A stretch of DNA of 33,462 nt. It comes from Rhodanobacter sp. (GTDB lineage Bacteria > Pseudomonadota > Gammaproteobacteria > Xanthomonadales > Rhodanobacteraceae). The translations under genes and the position numbers were made by a program. Every line of letters starts with the position of its first letter. The stretch's first letter is position 1. Below are positions 8,599 to 16,558 of this stretch, piece after piece. The notes under the pieces were generated by a model. It saw nothing but the letters and a program-made list of their open reading frames with translations. It ran no database searches and was not told the origin of the DNA. The stretch is from contig JAISPQ010000071.1 in NCBI GenBank assembly GCA_031274955.1, forward strand, positions 1 through 33,462. The letters are read 5' to 3'.

Positions 8599-8663
8599 AA
8601 TGGTCGAATGCTTGCACGCACGCTCAGGGGATGCAAGCCAAGACCCTCAGCCGTGATCCTTGA

Positions 8664-8717
8664 GAGCCTGTCTCATCTCCCTCCGCCCGCGCCGGAAGGG
8701 AGATACTAGACGGGCTC
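8664..8717. repeat. Inverted-repeat element, GAGCCTGTC family (copy B, short)
   Basis: GAGCCTGTC (8664-8672) and ATCTCCCT (8675-8682) are mirrored by AAGGGAGAT (8696-8704) and GACGGGCTC (8709-8717, one mismatch). The arms match those of copy A at 6705-6804 but the loop is only 13 nt, so this is effectively one long palindrome of about 54 bp. Confidence 0.75.
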
Positions 8718-8794
8718 CAAGACCGGAGCCGCACGGATGCCATCCATGCCGCTGCTATCATGCGCGCCGTTGTGGATTGTTCGAGGGGCGGTTC

Positions 8795-9451
8795 GTGCTG
8801 GAAATTCTCAAGGCGGGCGGTTGGGCCATGGTGCCCATTTTGCTGTGTTCGGCGATTACGCTGGCGATCATTCTTGAACGTTTCTGGAGCCTGCGGGCGA
8901 GGGCTGTGGTGCCGGCTGGGCTCAGCGACGAAGTCCGTGAATGGGCGCGTGCGCGCAAGCTCGGTCCCGAGCATCTGGACGCACTGCGCGCGAATTCGCC
9001 ACTGGGCGAACTCTTGGCCGCGGCGGTCAGCGTGCGCCACTATCCACGCGAGGTCATCAAGGAGCGCGTCGAGGATACCGGGCGCCATGTCGTGCATTAT
9101 CTGGAGCGTTTTCTCAACACGCTGGGCACGCTCGCGCTGATCTCGCCGCTGCTCGGCCTGCTCGGCACTGTGCTCGGCCTGATCCGCATGTTCCTTGCGG
9201 TAATGGTCAGCGGCGTCGGCGATCCGATGAAAATGGCCGGCGGCATCGGCGAGGCGTTGGTGTGTACGGCATCCGGTCTGTGCGTGGCGATTCCGGCGTA
9301 TATCTTCCATCGTTATTTCCGTGGCCGCGTTTCCAGTCTGGTCGTGAACATGGAGCAGCAGGTATTCCTGCTGCTCGACGAACTGACGGCCGAGGACACG
9401 GCGGCCCCGCCGGCAGGACCCGCGGTCCGCGCCGCGCGACCGGCGCGTTGA
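8795..9451 (+). CDS. MotA/TolQ/ExbB proton channel family protein
   Basis: This 218-aa inner-membrane protein has an N-terminal TM segment (about 8-27, AGGWAMVPILLCSAITLAII). Two more TM helices lie at about 103-125 (LNTLGTLALISPLLGLLGTVLGLI) and 147-170 (EALVCTASGLCVAIPAYIF), the standard ExbB/TolQ topology. The pore threonine/serine region (PLLGLLGTV, CTASGL) is intact. With ExbD-like partners these channels convert proton-motive force into mechanical work. In this context, before msbA-lpxK, the energised system is unknown. The GTG at 8795 is chosen because GAGGGG lies just upstream; the upstream in-frame sequence is repeat DNA. The gene ends 1 bp before the exbD-like GTG. Confidence 0.87.
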   Translation: MLEILKAGGWAMVPILLCSAITLAIILERFWSLRARAVVPAGLSDEVREWARARKLGPEHLDALRANSPLGELLAAAVSVRHYPREVIKERVEDTGRHVVHYLERFLNTLGTLALISPLLGLLGTVLGLIRMFLAVMVSGVGDPMKMAGGIGEALVCTASGLCVAIPAYIFHRYFRGRVSSLVVNMEQQVFLLLDELTAEDTAAPPAGPAVRAARPAR

Positions 9452-9452
9452 C

Positions 9453-9884
9453 GTGCGTATCGGTTCCAGCCGCCGCGAGGACGATTTCGAGATCAACGTG
9501 ATCTCGCTGATCGACGTGTTGCTCACGCTGCTGATGTTCTTCGTGCTGACCACCACGTTCGTCCAGCACACGCGCATGCAGGTGACATTGCCGCAGGCCG
9601 AATCGGCCGAACAGAGCGAGCAGCATGAAGCCCTGACCGTGATGATCGACCGTGACGGCCGCTTTTTCATCGACAACGACGAAGTGCTCAACCCAAGCCT
9701 GGAATCGCTCAAGGAAGCGATCGCGCGCGTGGCCGGCGAGGATCACAACCGCTCCGTCCTGCTGCGCGCGGATGCGATGACGCCGCATCAGGCGGTGGTG
9801 ACCGCGATGGATGCGCTGGGCGAACTGGGTTTCACGCATCTGTCGATCGCCACCATGCAGGCCCAGGCGGCCGGCGCAAAGTGA
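9453..9884 (+). CDS. ExbD/TolR family biopolymer transport protein
   Basis: This 143-aa protein has a short cytoplasmic N-terminus (DDFEINVISLIDVLLTLLMFF) leading into a single TM helix that carries the conserved Asp of the proton path (SLIDVLL). A periplasmic domain of about 95 residues with the TolR/ExbD beta-alpha pattern follows. It forms the stator channel with the preceding ExbB-like protein. The start GTG is 1 bp after the preceding stop. Its own stop overlaps the msbA start as GTGA (9881-9884), so the genes are very probably translationally coupled. Confidence 0.9.
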   Translation: MRIGSSRREDDFEINVISLIDVLLTLLMFFVLTTTFVQHTRMQVTLPQAESAEQSEQHEALTVMIDRDGRFFIDNDEVLNPSLESLKEAIARVAGEDHNRSVLLRADAMTPHQAVVTAMDALGELGFTHLSIATMQAQAAGAK

Positions 9885-11668
9885 ACACAGAGGCGTCCTC
9901 TGAGCATTCCGGATTCGCGATCTACGCGCGCCTGCTCGGTTACACGCGCCGTTACTGGCTGATCGCGCTGGCGGTCGTCATCGGCATGATCGTCGACTCC
10001 GGCTGCATGGGTTTGTTCGCGCACACGATCCAGCCGATGCTGGATGAGCTGTTCACGGCGCGCAACAAAACCGCGATCTTCTGGATGCCGGTCATCATCA
10101 TCGGCATCTTCCTCGTGCGCAGCGTGGGCATGTACATCACCGACTTCGGCATCGCCTTCATCGGGCGCAGCGTCGTGCAGCGCTTGCGCCAGCAGGTGTT
10201 TGATCATTATCTGCACCTGCCCGCGACATTCTTCGATCGCGAACCGTCCGGCCAGCAAATCTCGCGCATCACCTACAGTTCCGAGCAGGTCGCGCAGGCT
10301 TCCGCGGACGCGCTGAAGGTCGCTGTGGTCGATGGCCTGACGATCGTATTCCTGATGACCAATATGCTGCTCATCAGCGCGCGCCTGACCGTTGCGCTGC
10401 TGGTGATGATGCCGCTGGTCGGCACGCTCGTCGTCTATGTCGGGCGGCGCTACCGGCGCATCAATCGGCAGATACAAGGCTCGATGGGCACGGTCAGCGG
10501 CGTCATCGAAGAAACCGTCGGTGCGCACCGCGAGGTGAAAGTATTCGGCGGCCAGCGGTATGAATCCGCGCGCTTTGATGCGGTGTCCGATCATACGCGC
10601 CGCCTGAGCCTGAAGATCGCCGCGACGAACGGGCTGGCCAGTTCGTTCGTGCAGTTGATCGCGGCCGTGTCGCTGGCGCTGATCGTCTATCTCGCGACGC
10701 GCCCCTCGATGCTGCACGTGCTTTCGCCCGGCGCGTTCAGTTCGCTGATTCTTTCCATGGGCGGCATCCTGCCGTCGCTGAAGCGCCTGACCACGGTGCA
10801 AGCGAACCTGCAACGCGGGCTGGCCGCGGCGGAGGAAATTTTCACGCTGCTGGATAGACCGGCGGAGCGTGACGACGGCCGGCTCGAATTGCGCGGCTTC
10901 GAACGCAGCCTGGAATTCCGCGACGTACACATGTCGTATATGGGCAGCGCCGTGCCGGCCCTGCGCGGCGTGGATCTGCACTGTCCGCACGGCAGCGTCA
11001 CCGCGCTGGTCGGGCGTTCAGGCAGTGGCAAGTCCACGTTGGCGAGCCTGATTCCGCGCTTTTATGAACCCAGTGCCGGCCGCGTTCTGATCGACGATCA
11101 TGCCTTGGATGCGTACACGCTGGACAGCCTGCGCCACCAGATCGCCTGGGTCGGTCAGACCGTGGTGCTGTTCGACGACAGCATCGCGCACAACATCGCC
11201 TACGGTGCGCTGACCGACACCAGCGAAGCTGCCATCATCGCCGCGGCGGAAGCGGCCAACGCGATGGAATTCATCCGCCTGCTGCCGGAGGGCATCCACA
11301 GCCGCGTCGGCGAAGGCGGCGCGCTGCTTTCCGGCGGCCAACGCCAGCGCATCGCGATCGCGCGCGCACTGTTGAAGAACGCGCCGATCCTGATTCTCGA
11401 CGAGGCCACCAGCGCGCTGGACAGCGAATCCGAGCGCCTGATCCAGGACGCGCTCAAACGCCTGATGCGTGACCGCACCGTGATCGTGATCGCGCATCGG
11501 TTGTCCACGGTGGAGCACGCGGATCACATCGTCGTGCTCGATCGCGGCGTGATCGTGGAGCAGGGCACGCACGCGGCGCTGCTCGCGCGCGATGGCCGCT
11601 ACGCCGCGCTGTACCGTCTGCAATTCAAGGATGAGTCGCTGGTATCGACGTCCTCAGCAGGGAAGTGA
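9881..11668 (+). CDS. msbA: Lipid A export ATP-binding/permease protein MsbA
   Basis: This 595-aa half-transporter has six TM helices (about 25-45, 67-88, 145-190 and 250-295) followed by an ABC domain. Walker A is GRSGSGKST (378-386), the Q-loop is WVGQTVVLFDD, the signature is LSGGQRQR (483-490), Walker B is ILILDEATSALD (503-514) and the switch His lies in VIAHRLSTV. MsbA flips lipid A-core across the inner membrane. The substrate assignment is supported by lpxK directly downstream and by size. The GTG start overlaps the exbD-like stop. Confidence 0.93.
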   Translation: MNTEASSEHSGFAIYARLLGYTRRYWLIALAVVIGMIVDSGCMGLFAHTIQPMLDELFTARNKTAIFWMPVIIIGIFLVRSVGMYITDFGIAFIGRSVVQRLRQQVFDHYLHLPATFFDREPSGQQISRITYSSEQVAQASADALKVAVVDGLTIVFLMTNMLLISARLTVALLVMMPLVGTLVVYVGRRYRRINRQIQGSMGTVSGVIEETVGAHREVKVFGGQRYESARFDAVSDHTRRLSLKIAATNGLASSFVQLIAAVSLALIVYLATRPSMLHVLSPGAFSSLILSMGGILPSLKRLTTVQANLQRGLAAAEEIFTLLDRPAERDDGRLELRGFERSLEFRDVHMSYMGSAVPALRGVDLHCPHGSVTALVGRSGSGKSTLASLIPRFYEPSAGRVLIDDHALDAYTLDSLRHQIAWVGQTVVLFDDSIAHNIAYGALTDTSEAAIIAAAEAANAMEFIRLLPEGIHSRVGEGGALLSGGQRQRIAIARALLKNAPILILDEATSALDSESERLIQDALKRLMRDRTVIVIAHRLSTVEHADHIVVLDRGVIVEQGTHAALLARDGRYAALYRLQFKDESLVSTSSAGK

Positions 11669-11669
11669 C

Positions 11670-12653
11670 GTGTCCGCTTTCGCTCAGCGGATCGAGGCGA
11701 TCTGGTATCACGGCGCGCGCGTTCCGTTTTGGCTGTGCGCGCTGGTGCCGGTTTACGTTCTACTGCGCGCCGTGCATCGCGCTGCGTACCGTTGCGGTTG
11801 GCGGCGTGGCGCGCGCCTGCCGGTACCGCTGATCGTCGTCGGCAATCTCACCGCCGGCGGCAGCGGCAAGACGCCGCTGACGATCGCGCTCGTTGAGGCG
11901 CTGCGCGCGCGTGGTTTCAAACCCGGTGTGGTCAGCCGCGGCCATGGCGGCACGCAACGCGAACCGTTGCTGCTGGATGATAGTCCCGAGCCGGCGCGCG
12001 TCGGTGACGAGCCGAGCCTGATCCGCCGCCGTACCGGCGTTGCGCTCGCGGTCGGGCGTGATCGCGTGCGTGCCGCAATGCTGCTAATTGAGCGTGACGC
12101 CGATGTGCTGATCGCCGATGATGGCTTGCAGAATCCCGCGCTGCGTGGCGATGTCGAGATCTGCGTGATCGACGGCCAGCGCCGCTTCGGCAATGGCCGC
12201 CTGCTGCCGGCCGGGCCATTGCGCGAGCCGACGACGCGGCTGCCGGAGTTCGCGTTCCGCGTCTGTAACGGCGGCATCGCGCAAGCGGGCGAGGAGCCGA
12301 TGCGGCTCATGGGCGATACGGCGGTTGCGCTCGCCGGTAAGGGCAATACGCGTGCGCTTGCAGCCTTCGCCGGGCGCCGCGTGCATGGCGTGGCCGGCAT
12401 TGGCCATCCGGAGCGGTTCTTTTCGAGTCTGCGTGCACACGGCATCGAGGTCATCGCGCATGCGTTCGCCGATCATCACGCGTTCACGGCGTCGGATCTC
12501 ACGTTCGGTGATGATCTGCCGGTACTGATGACCGAAAAGGACGCGATCAAATGCGCGCGTTTTGCTGCGTCGAACCACTGGTATGTGCCCGTGCACGCCG
12601 AACTGGCGCCGGCGTTTTTCGATGCTGTCGCTGCACGCTGTCGTGCAGGCTGA
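11670..12653 (+). CDS. lpxK: Tetraacyldisaccharide 4'-kinase LpxK
   Basis: The 327-aa kinase phosphorylates the 4' position of the lipid A disaccharide at the membrane. The N-terminal hydrophobic segment (FWLCALVPVYVLLRAV) is the membrane anchor. The P-loop is in VGNLTAGGSGKTPL, followed by VVSRGHGG, VGDEPSLI, VLIADDGLQNP and, near the C-terminus, AFADHHAFTASDL and LMTEKDAIKC, all LpxK hallmarks. The GTG at 11670 has AGGGAAG upstream and begins 1 bp after the msbA stop. It is the last gene of the four-gene envelope operon; kdsB, often next in other gammaproteobacteria, is absent. Confidence 0.95.
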   Translation: MSAFAQRIEAIWYHGARVPFWLCALVPVYVLLRAVHRAAYRCGWRRGARLPVPLIVVGNLTAGGSGKTPLTIALVEALRARGFKPGVVSRGHGGTQREPLLLDDSPEPARVGDEPSLIRRRTGVALAVGRDRVRAAMLLIERDADVLIADDGLQNPALRGDVEICVIDGQRRFGNGRLLPAGPLREPTTRLPEFAFRVCNGGIAQAGEEPMRLMGDTAVALAGKGNTRALAAFAGRRVHGVAGIGHPERFFSSLRAHGIEVIAHAFADHHAFTASDLTFGDDLPVLMTEKDAIKCARFAASNHWYVPVHAELAPAFFDAVAARCRAG

Positions 12654-12658
12654 GAGAT

Positions 12659-12668
12659 GGAGCCTGTC
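12659..12668. repeat. Half-copy of GAGCCTGTC repeat terminus
   Basis: GGAGCCTGTC occurs 5 bp after the lpxK stop, just ahead of the four-hairpin repeat array. No mirrored GACAGGCTC terminus follows nearby. Confidence 0.5.
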
Positions 12669-12692
12669 AGTGTCAAAGCGGTCCTGACAAAT

Positions 12693-12822
12693 GCGATCCA
12701 GGGACGGATCGCCCGCGGAGCAATGCGGCAAGGCATTGATCCGCGTAGCACGTGACGCGGCTTTGCCGCGGCCGTGCGTTTGGAGAAAGGACAGGGCCGT
12801 CCTTTCTCGTCAAGTTGAGACA
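12693..12822. repeat. Four-hairpin repeat unit, copy 1 (tandem with copy 2, period 130 bp)
   Basis: Four consecutive hairpins are visible. H1 is GCGATCC/GGATCGC (12693-12712). H2 is GCGGAGCAATGC/GCATTGATCCGC (12715-12744, one mismatch). H3 is GCACG..CGCGGC/GCCGCG..CGTGC (12748-12777). H4 is GAGAAAGGAC/GTCCTTTCTC (12783-12808). There is no coding capacity: the open frames through it are artefacts of the repeat. Confidence 0.85.
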
Positions 12823-12938
12823 GCGATCCAGGGACGGATCGCCCGCGGAGCAATGCGGCAAGGCATTGCTCCGCGTAGCACGTGACGCGGCTTTGCCGCG
12901 GCCGTGCGTTTCGAGAAAGGACAGGACAGTCCTTTCTC
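12823..12938. repeat. Four-hairpin repeat unit, copy 2
   Basis: This copy is nearly identical to copy 1 at an offset of exactly 130 bp. Here H2 is a perfect 12-bp stem (GCGGAGCAATGC/GCATTGCTCCGC) and H4 is GAGAAAGGAC/GTCCTTTCTC (12913-12938). The mgtA promoter candidate begins 7 bp downstream. Confidence 0.85.
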
Positions 12939-12944
12939 GTCATA

Positions 12945-12973
12945 TTGCTGAAACAAAACCGCGCAATTATCAT
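12945..12973 (+). promoter_or_regulatory. Candidate sigma70 promoter for mgtA
   Basis: TTGCTG (12945-12950), a 17-bp spacer and TATCAT (12968-12973) lie between the repeat array and mgtA. Transcription would start near 12980 and leave a leader of about 200 nt before the mgtA ATG. The call is by pattern only. Confidence 0.4.
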
Positions 12974-12999
12974 CGCACCTGCACTTTATCCTCCTGTGC

Positions 13000-13149
13000 A
13001 TGTCTTTATGTGAGGTCTCCCCGTGGAAAGTTGCAGTAGCCCCAGACGACGCAGCGCTGCCGCCCCGGAGCGAATGGCCGATTAAAGACGAACCGCGTCG
13101 TGCGACGCGCTCCCTTGAAACTCCGGCGATTCCCGTGGCGGCAGCGTGA
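13000..13149 (+). CDS. Possible proline-rich leader ORF upstream of mgtA
   Basis: An ATG at 13000 opens a 49-codon frame ending with TGA at 13147-13149, 32 bp before mgtA. The peptide has 8 prolines among 49 residues and mixes them with acidic residues (VAPDDAALPP, IKDEPRR). This recalls the Pro/acidic MgtL leader peptide of enterobacteria, which is unrelated in sequence. There is no recognisable Shine-Dalgarno sequence, and a frame of this length can arise by chance in GC-rich DNA. It is recorded because it fills the leader and ends inside the structured region. Confidence 0.22.
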   Translation: MSLCEVSPWKVAVAPDDAALPPRSEWPIKDEPRRATRSLETPAIPVAAA

Positions 13150-13177
13150 TTGATCCGCCCATTTGAAGTTCCGGAGT
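13055..13177 (+). promoter_or_regulatory. Structured mgtA leader with alternative pairings around the RBS
   Basis: CGCTGCCGCC (13055-13064) pairs perfectly with GGCGGCAGCG (13137-13146). Just inside, CCGGAG (13065-13070) pairs with CTCCGG (13121-13126), and GCGTC/GACGC form a small hairpin near 13094-13107. The same CTCCGG, as ACTCCGG (13120-13126), can instead pair with CCGGAGT (13171-13177), which contains the mgtA Shine-Dalgarno GGAG. The two states are mutually exclusive, the arrangement expected of a translational switch. Similarity to the M-box Mg2+ riboswitch is limited to GTGAGGTCTCC and GCTGCCGCC-like segments, so I do not assign that family. Confidence 0.4.
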
Positions 13178-13181
13178 CAGC

Positions 13182-15878
13182 ATGTTCAAGCTCAGCCTTC
13201 TCGCAGCTACGGTTCCGGCCGTTCTGCGCAACACCAGCAACGACCCGCGCCATAACGGCACGGCCGCGAATCATCCCCTGCTCGATTTCGTGCGCCTGGA
13301 CGGCGCGCAGGCGCTGGCGCAGCTAGGCGTCAGCGGCGAGGGCCTTAGCGTGCCCGAGGTCGAAGCGCGCATCGAGGAATACGGCCTCAACATCGTCGCC
13401 CAGGAGAAGAAGCGGCCCTTCGTGCTGGAAATTCTGTATCGCTTCTGGACCAATCCGATCAATATCCTGCTGACTGCGCTCGCGGTCATTTCATGGTTGT
13501 CGGACGATGCGGTTGGCGCCGGGATCATGCTGGCCATGGTGTTCCTGGCGGTGTTCCTGTCCTACTTTCAGGAAACGCGTACCGGGCGCGCCGTCGAGCA
13601 ACTGCGCAACATGGTGCGCAACACGGCGACCGCGCGGCGCATGCCGGAGCCGCCGGACAGCGGCGACGAGGATGTCGCCGCGATCGCTCCGATCGCGCAG
13701 AAGATGGAAGTACCGATCACCCATCTGGTGCCCGGCGATGTCGTGCACCTGTCGGCGGGTGACATGATTCCGGCCGACTTGCGTCTGCTCACGGCGAAGG
13801 ATTTGTTCATCAATCAATCCGCGCTGACCGGCGAATCGATGCCGGTGGAAAAATTCGCCGGCGTGGATACCGATGCCAAGGTGCCGCTGGAAGCGCGCAA
13901 CCTGTGCTTCATGGGCAGCAACGTGGTCAGCGGCAGCGCAACCGGTGTGATCGCGGCCACCGGCGGCCGCACCTATTTCGGCGCGTTGGCCGATTCGCTG
14001 GTTGGGCAGCGCATTCAGACCAGTTTCGACAAGGGCGTGCAGCGGTTCACTTGGCTCATGATCCGCTTCATGGCGGTGATGGTGCCGGTGGTATTTGTGC
14101 TCAACGGCCTCGCCAAAGGCGCGTGGTTTGAGGCGGGCATGTTTGCCGTTGCGGTTGCGGTCGGTCTGACGCCGGAAATGCTGCCGATGATCGTCACCAT
14201 CAATCTCGCCAAGGGCGCGATGGCGATGGCGAAAAAGGACGTGATCGTCAAACGCCTCAACGCGATCCAGAACTTCGGCGCCATCGACGTGCTGTGCACG
14301 GACAAGACCGGCACGCTCACGCAGGACAAGGTAATCCTTGAGCGCCATGTCGATGTGGACGGCGAGGAAGACGAAAAAGTCCTCGAATTCGCTTATCTGA
14401 ACAGCCACTACCAGACGGGCCTTAGAAACCTGCTCGATATGGCCGTGCTCGAACGGGTGGATGAGGACATCCGCACGCGCCTGCAGGGCGAATACACGCT
14501 GGTCGATGAGGTGCCGTTCGATTTCACGCGCCGCCGCATGTCGGTGGTGGTGAAAGATAGCGCGGGCAAGCACTATCTGATCGCCAAGGGCGCGGTCGCC
14601 GAGATGCTCGGCATCTGCAATATGCTGCACGCGACCGACGGCAACGAAGCGATGTCGCCCGATTCGCACAGCGAAGCGCGCGATGTCGCACGCGATTTGA
14701 ACGACGACGGCTTCCGCGTGATTGCGCTGGGCGTGCGCGAGATCGAACCGAAGGCGGCGTATTCGCTGGCGGACGAAACCGATCTCACCCTGATGGGCTT
14801 TATCGCGTTTCTGGATCCGCCCAAGGACAGCGCGGCTGATGCGATCAAGGTGCTCAACGAGAACGGCGTCGCCGTGAAAATCCTCACCGGCGACAACGAT
14901 GTCGTCACGCGCAACGTGTGCCGTCAGGTCGATTTCAAGGTCAATCGCTATCTGATCGGCCCGCAGGTCGAGGCGATGAGCGACGCGGAACTCACCGTCG
15001 CCACGCGCGATACGCAGGTGTTCGCACGCCTGAATCCGCAACAGAAAGTGCGCGTGGTCGAGGCCCTGCACCGCGACGGCCACGTGGTCGGCTTCATGGG
15101 CGACGGCATCAACGACGGCCCCGCGTTGCGCGCGGCGGATGTGGGCATCTCGGTGGATACCGCGGTGGACATTGCCAAGGAAGCCGCCGACATCATCCTG
15201 CTCGAAAAGAGTCTGATGGTGCTCGAAGAAGGCGTGCTCGAAGGCCGCAAGGTGTTCGGCAACATTCTGAAGTACATCAAGATGACCGCCAGCTCGAACT
15301 TCGGCAACATGTTCAGCGTGCTCGGCGCCAGCGCGCTATTGCCGTTTCTGCCGATGGCGCCGGTGCAGATTCTGCTCAACAACCTGCTCTACGATTTCTC
15401 GCAGACCTCGGTGGCGAGCGACGATGTGGACAAGGAATATCTGGCGCAACCGCGCCAGTGGGACATGCGCTCGATCACGCGCTTCGTGTTGTTCATCGGC
15501 CCGATCAGTTCGATCTTCGACTACGCCACGTTCGGCCTGATGTGGTTCGTGTTCCAGGCGAATTCACCCGCACACGCCAATCTGTTCCAGACCGGCTGGT
15601 TCGTCGAATCGCTGCTGTCGCAGACACTGATCGTGCACGTGATCCGTACCGGCAGGATTCCGTTCCTGGAAAGCCGTGCGAGTCTGCCGCTCACGCTCAC
15701 CGGCCTTGTGATCTGCGCGATCGGTGCGCTGCTGCCGTATTCGCCGCTGGCGAGCAAGTTCGGTTTTCAATCGTTGCCGGGCATGTACTGGGTTTATCTC
15801 ACCGCGTTCCTGATCGGCTACATGCTGTTGACGCAGTTCGTGAAGACACGCTTGATCAAGCGTTTCGGTTTGCTTTAG
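13182..15878 (+). CDS. mgtA: Magnesium-transporting P-type ATPase (MgtA/MgtB type)
   Basis: This 898-aa P3B-type ATPase imports Mg2+ across the inner membrane. It shows the N-terminal cytoplasmic region, TM1-2 (about 87-130), actuator motif TGES (216-219), TM3-4 with AVGLTPEMLPMIV, and phosphorylation motif DKTGTLT (Asp374). FDFTRRRMSVVV and IAKGAVAEML in the nucleotide domain, the hinge GDGINDGPAL (640-649) and six C-terminal TM helices follow. The length matches E. coli MgtA (898 aa). The RBS GGAG at 13173-13176 is part of a possible switch. mgtA genes are commonly controlled by Mg2+-responsive leaders. No mgtC is nearby. Confidence 0.95.
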   Translation: MFKLSLLAATVPAVLRNTSNDPRHNGTAANHPLLDFVRLDGAQALAQLGVSGEGLSVPEVEARIEEYGLNIVAQEKKRPFVLEILYRFWTNPINILLTALAVISWLSDDAVGAGIMLAMVFLAVFLSYFQETRTGRAVEQLRNMVRNTATARRMPEPPDSGDEDVAAIAPIAQKMEVPITHLVPGDVVHLSAGDMIPADLRLLTAKDLFINQSALTGESMPVEKFAGVDTDAKVPLEARNLCFMGSNVVSGSATGVIAATGGRTYFGALADSLVGQRIQTSFDKGVQRFTWLMIRFMAVMVPVVFVLNGLAKGAWFEAGMFAVAVAVGLTPEMLPMIVTINLAKGAMAMAKKDVIVKRLNAIQNFGAIDVLCTDKTGTLTQDKVILERHVDVDGEEDEKVLEFAYLNSHYQTGLRNLLDMAVLERVDEDIRTRLQGEYTLVDEVPFDFTRRRMSVVVKDSAGKHYLIAKGAVAEMLGICNMLHATDGNEAMSPDSHSEARDVARDLNDDGFRVIALGVREIEPKAAYSLADETDLTLMGFIAFLDPPKDSAADAIKVLNENGVAVKILTGDNDVVTRNVCRQVDFKVNRYLIGPQVEAMSDAELTVATRDTQVFARLNPQQKVRVVEALHRDGHVVGFMGDGINDGPALRAADVGISVDTAVDIAKEAADIILLEKSLMVLEEGVLEGRKVFGNILKYIKMTASSNFGNMFSVLGASALLPFLPMAPVQILLNNLLYDFSQTSVASDDVDKEYLAQPRQWDMRSITRFVLFIGPISSIFDYATFGLMWFVFQANSPAHANLFQTGWFVESLLSQTLIVHVIRTGRIPFLESRASLPLTLTGLVICAIGALLPYSPLASKFGFQSLPGMYWVYLTAFLIGYMLLTQFVKTRLIKRFGLL

Positions 15879-16109
15879 CGGCGGGTTGTTGAGGAAGGAA
15901 GGCGATTGAGGTAGTGATAGTGGAGCATGCCGTTCCATCGAACCGCCTATGGTAACGGCTGAACTTCACGTTGTACGAGGCACAAAACACTAGGACATAA
16001 TGTTCTGGAATCAGGGGAAGCGATGCGAGTGATCACGTTTCGTTATTTCGTTATAAAACCGTGGGCAAACCGGAGTTTTTCCACAGATGGCACCGGGTAT
16101 GTGCAGAGG

Positions 16110-16115
16110 TATACT
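16110..16115 (+). promoter_or_regulatory. Possible -10 element for clpS
   Basis: TATACT lies 27 bp upstream of the clpS ATG. No good -35 is seen at the right distance, so the promoter assignment is weak. The rest of the 15879-16142 gap shows no other clear feature. Confidence 0.2.
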
Positions 16116-16142
16116 CGGTGCTACGAATATGAACGTCCAGAT

Positions 16143-16469
16143 ATGACCCAGCAGCACGATCCGCATATCGAGCGAAGCGGCAGTTTGGCTGTGGAGGAAG
16201 CACGGCCTGAAGCCGTGCGCCCGCCGCTATACCAAGTGATTCTGCTCAACGACGATTTCACGCCGATGGAGTTCGTGGTGGTGGTGCTGGAAATGTTTTT
16301 TAATATGGATCGCGAGCGTGCGACGCGGGTCATGCTGCACGTACACACGCGTGGTAAGGGTGTATGCGGTGTGTTCACACGCGAAGTCGCTGAGACCAAG
16401 GTTGTCCAAGTTAATGAGTTTTCGCGCACACATCAGCATCCGCTTCTTTGTGCCATGGAAGAGGCGTAA
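16143..16469 (+). CDS. clpS: ATP-dependent Clp protease adaptor ClpS
   Basis: This 108-aa adaptor delivers N-degron substrates to ClpAP. A variable 30-residue N-terminal tail, which in the family engages ClpA, is followed by the conserved core. The core has [19 protein letters not shown] (with the Asn-Asp-Asp substrate-binding motif), [33 protein letters not shown] and the terminal [10 protein letters not shown]. The ATG at 16143 is chosen because the homologous region starts shortly after it; the longer upstream frame to 16023 has no family resemblance. The RBS is weak. clpA follows 89 bp downstream on the same strand, the usual pairing. Confidence 0.95.
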   Translation: MTQQHDPHIERSGSLAVEEARPEAVRPPLYQVILLNDDFTPMEFVVVVLEMFFNMDRERATRVMLHVHTRGKGVCGVFTREVAETKVVQVNEFSRTHQHPLLCAMEEA

Positions 16470-16558
16470 CGGGTATGTCATGTTGAAGACCGTTTGATGG
16501 TCTGCATATTGCATGTCACGATAGGCGCTGTGATAGTGAAATCGGAGATGCTTCCGCC

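Larger units (their letters stand above)
8462..8794. other. Divergent intergenic region metB / ExbB-like gene
   Basis: This 333-bp region contains an imperfect inverted repeat at 8551-8598, the inverted-repeat element at 8664-8717, and the Shine-Dalgarno sequences of both divergent genes. No coding sequence is supported. An eight-G run lies around 8524-8532. Confidence 0.7.

Noticed and set aside
12693..12938. CRISPR-like tandem repeat
   Set aside because: The period is 130 bp with no short repeat/spacer alternation and no cas genes; each unit is internally palindromic.
12673..13039. Several short ORFs on both strands across the hairpin array
   Set aside because: They repeat the same peptide because the DNA repeats; no RBS or conserved protein features.
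13000..13181. Canonical M-box Mg2+ riboswitch
   Set aside because: Only short segments are similar; the conserved 3' part of the M-box was not found, so the family is not assigned.
16023..16142. Extended N-terminus of ClpS
   Set aside because: The extra 40 residues lack ClpS similarity and an RBS; the ATG at 16143 fits the family length.
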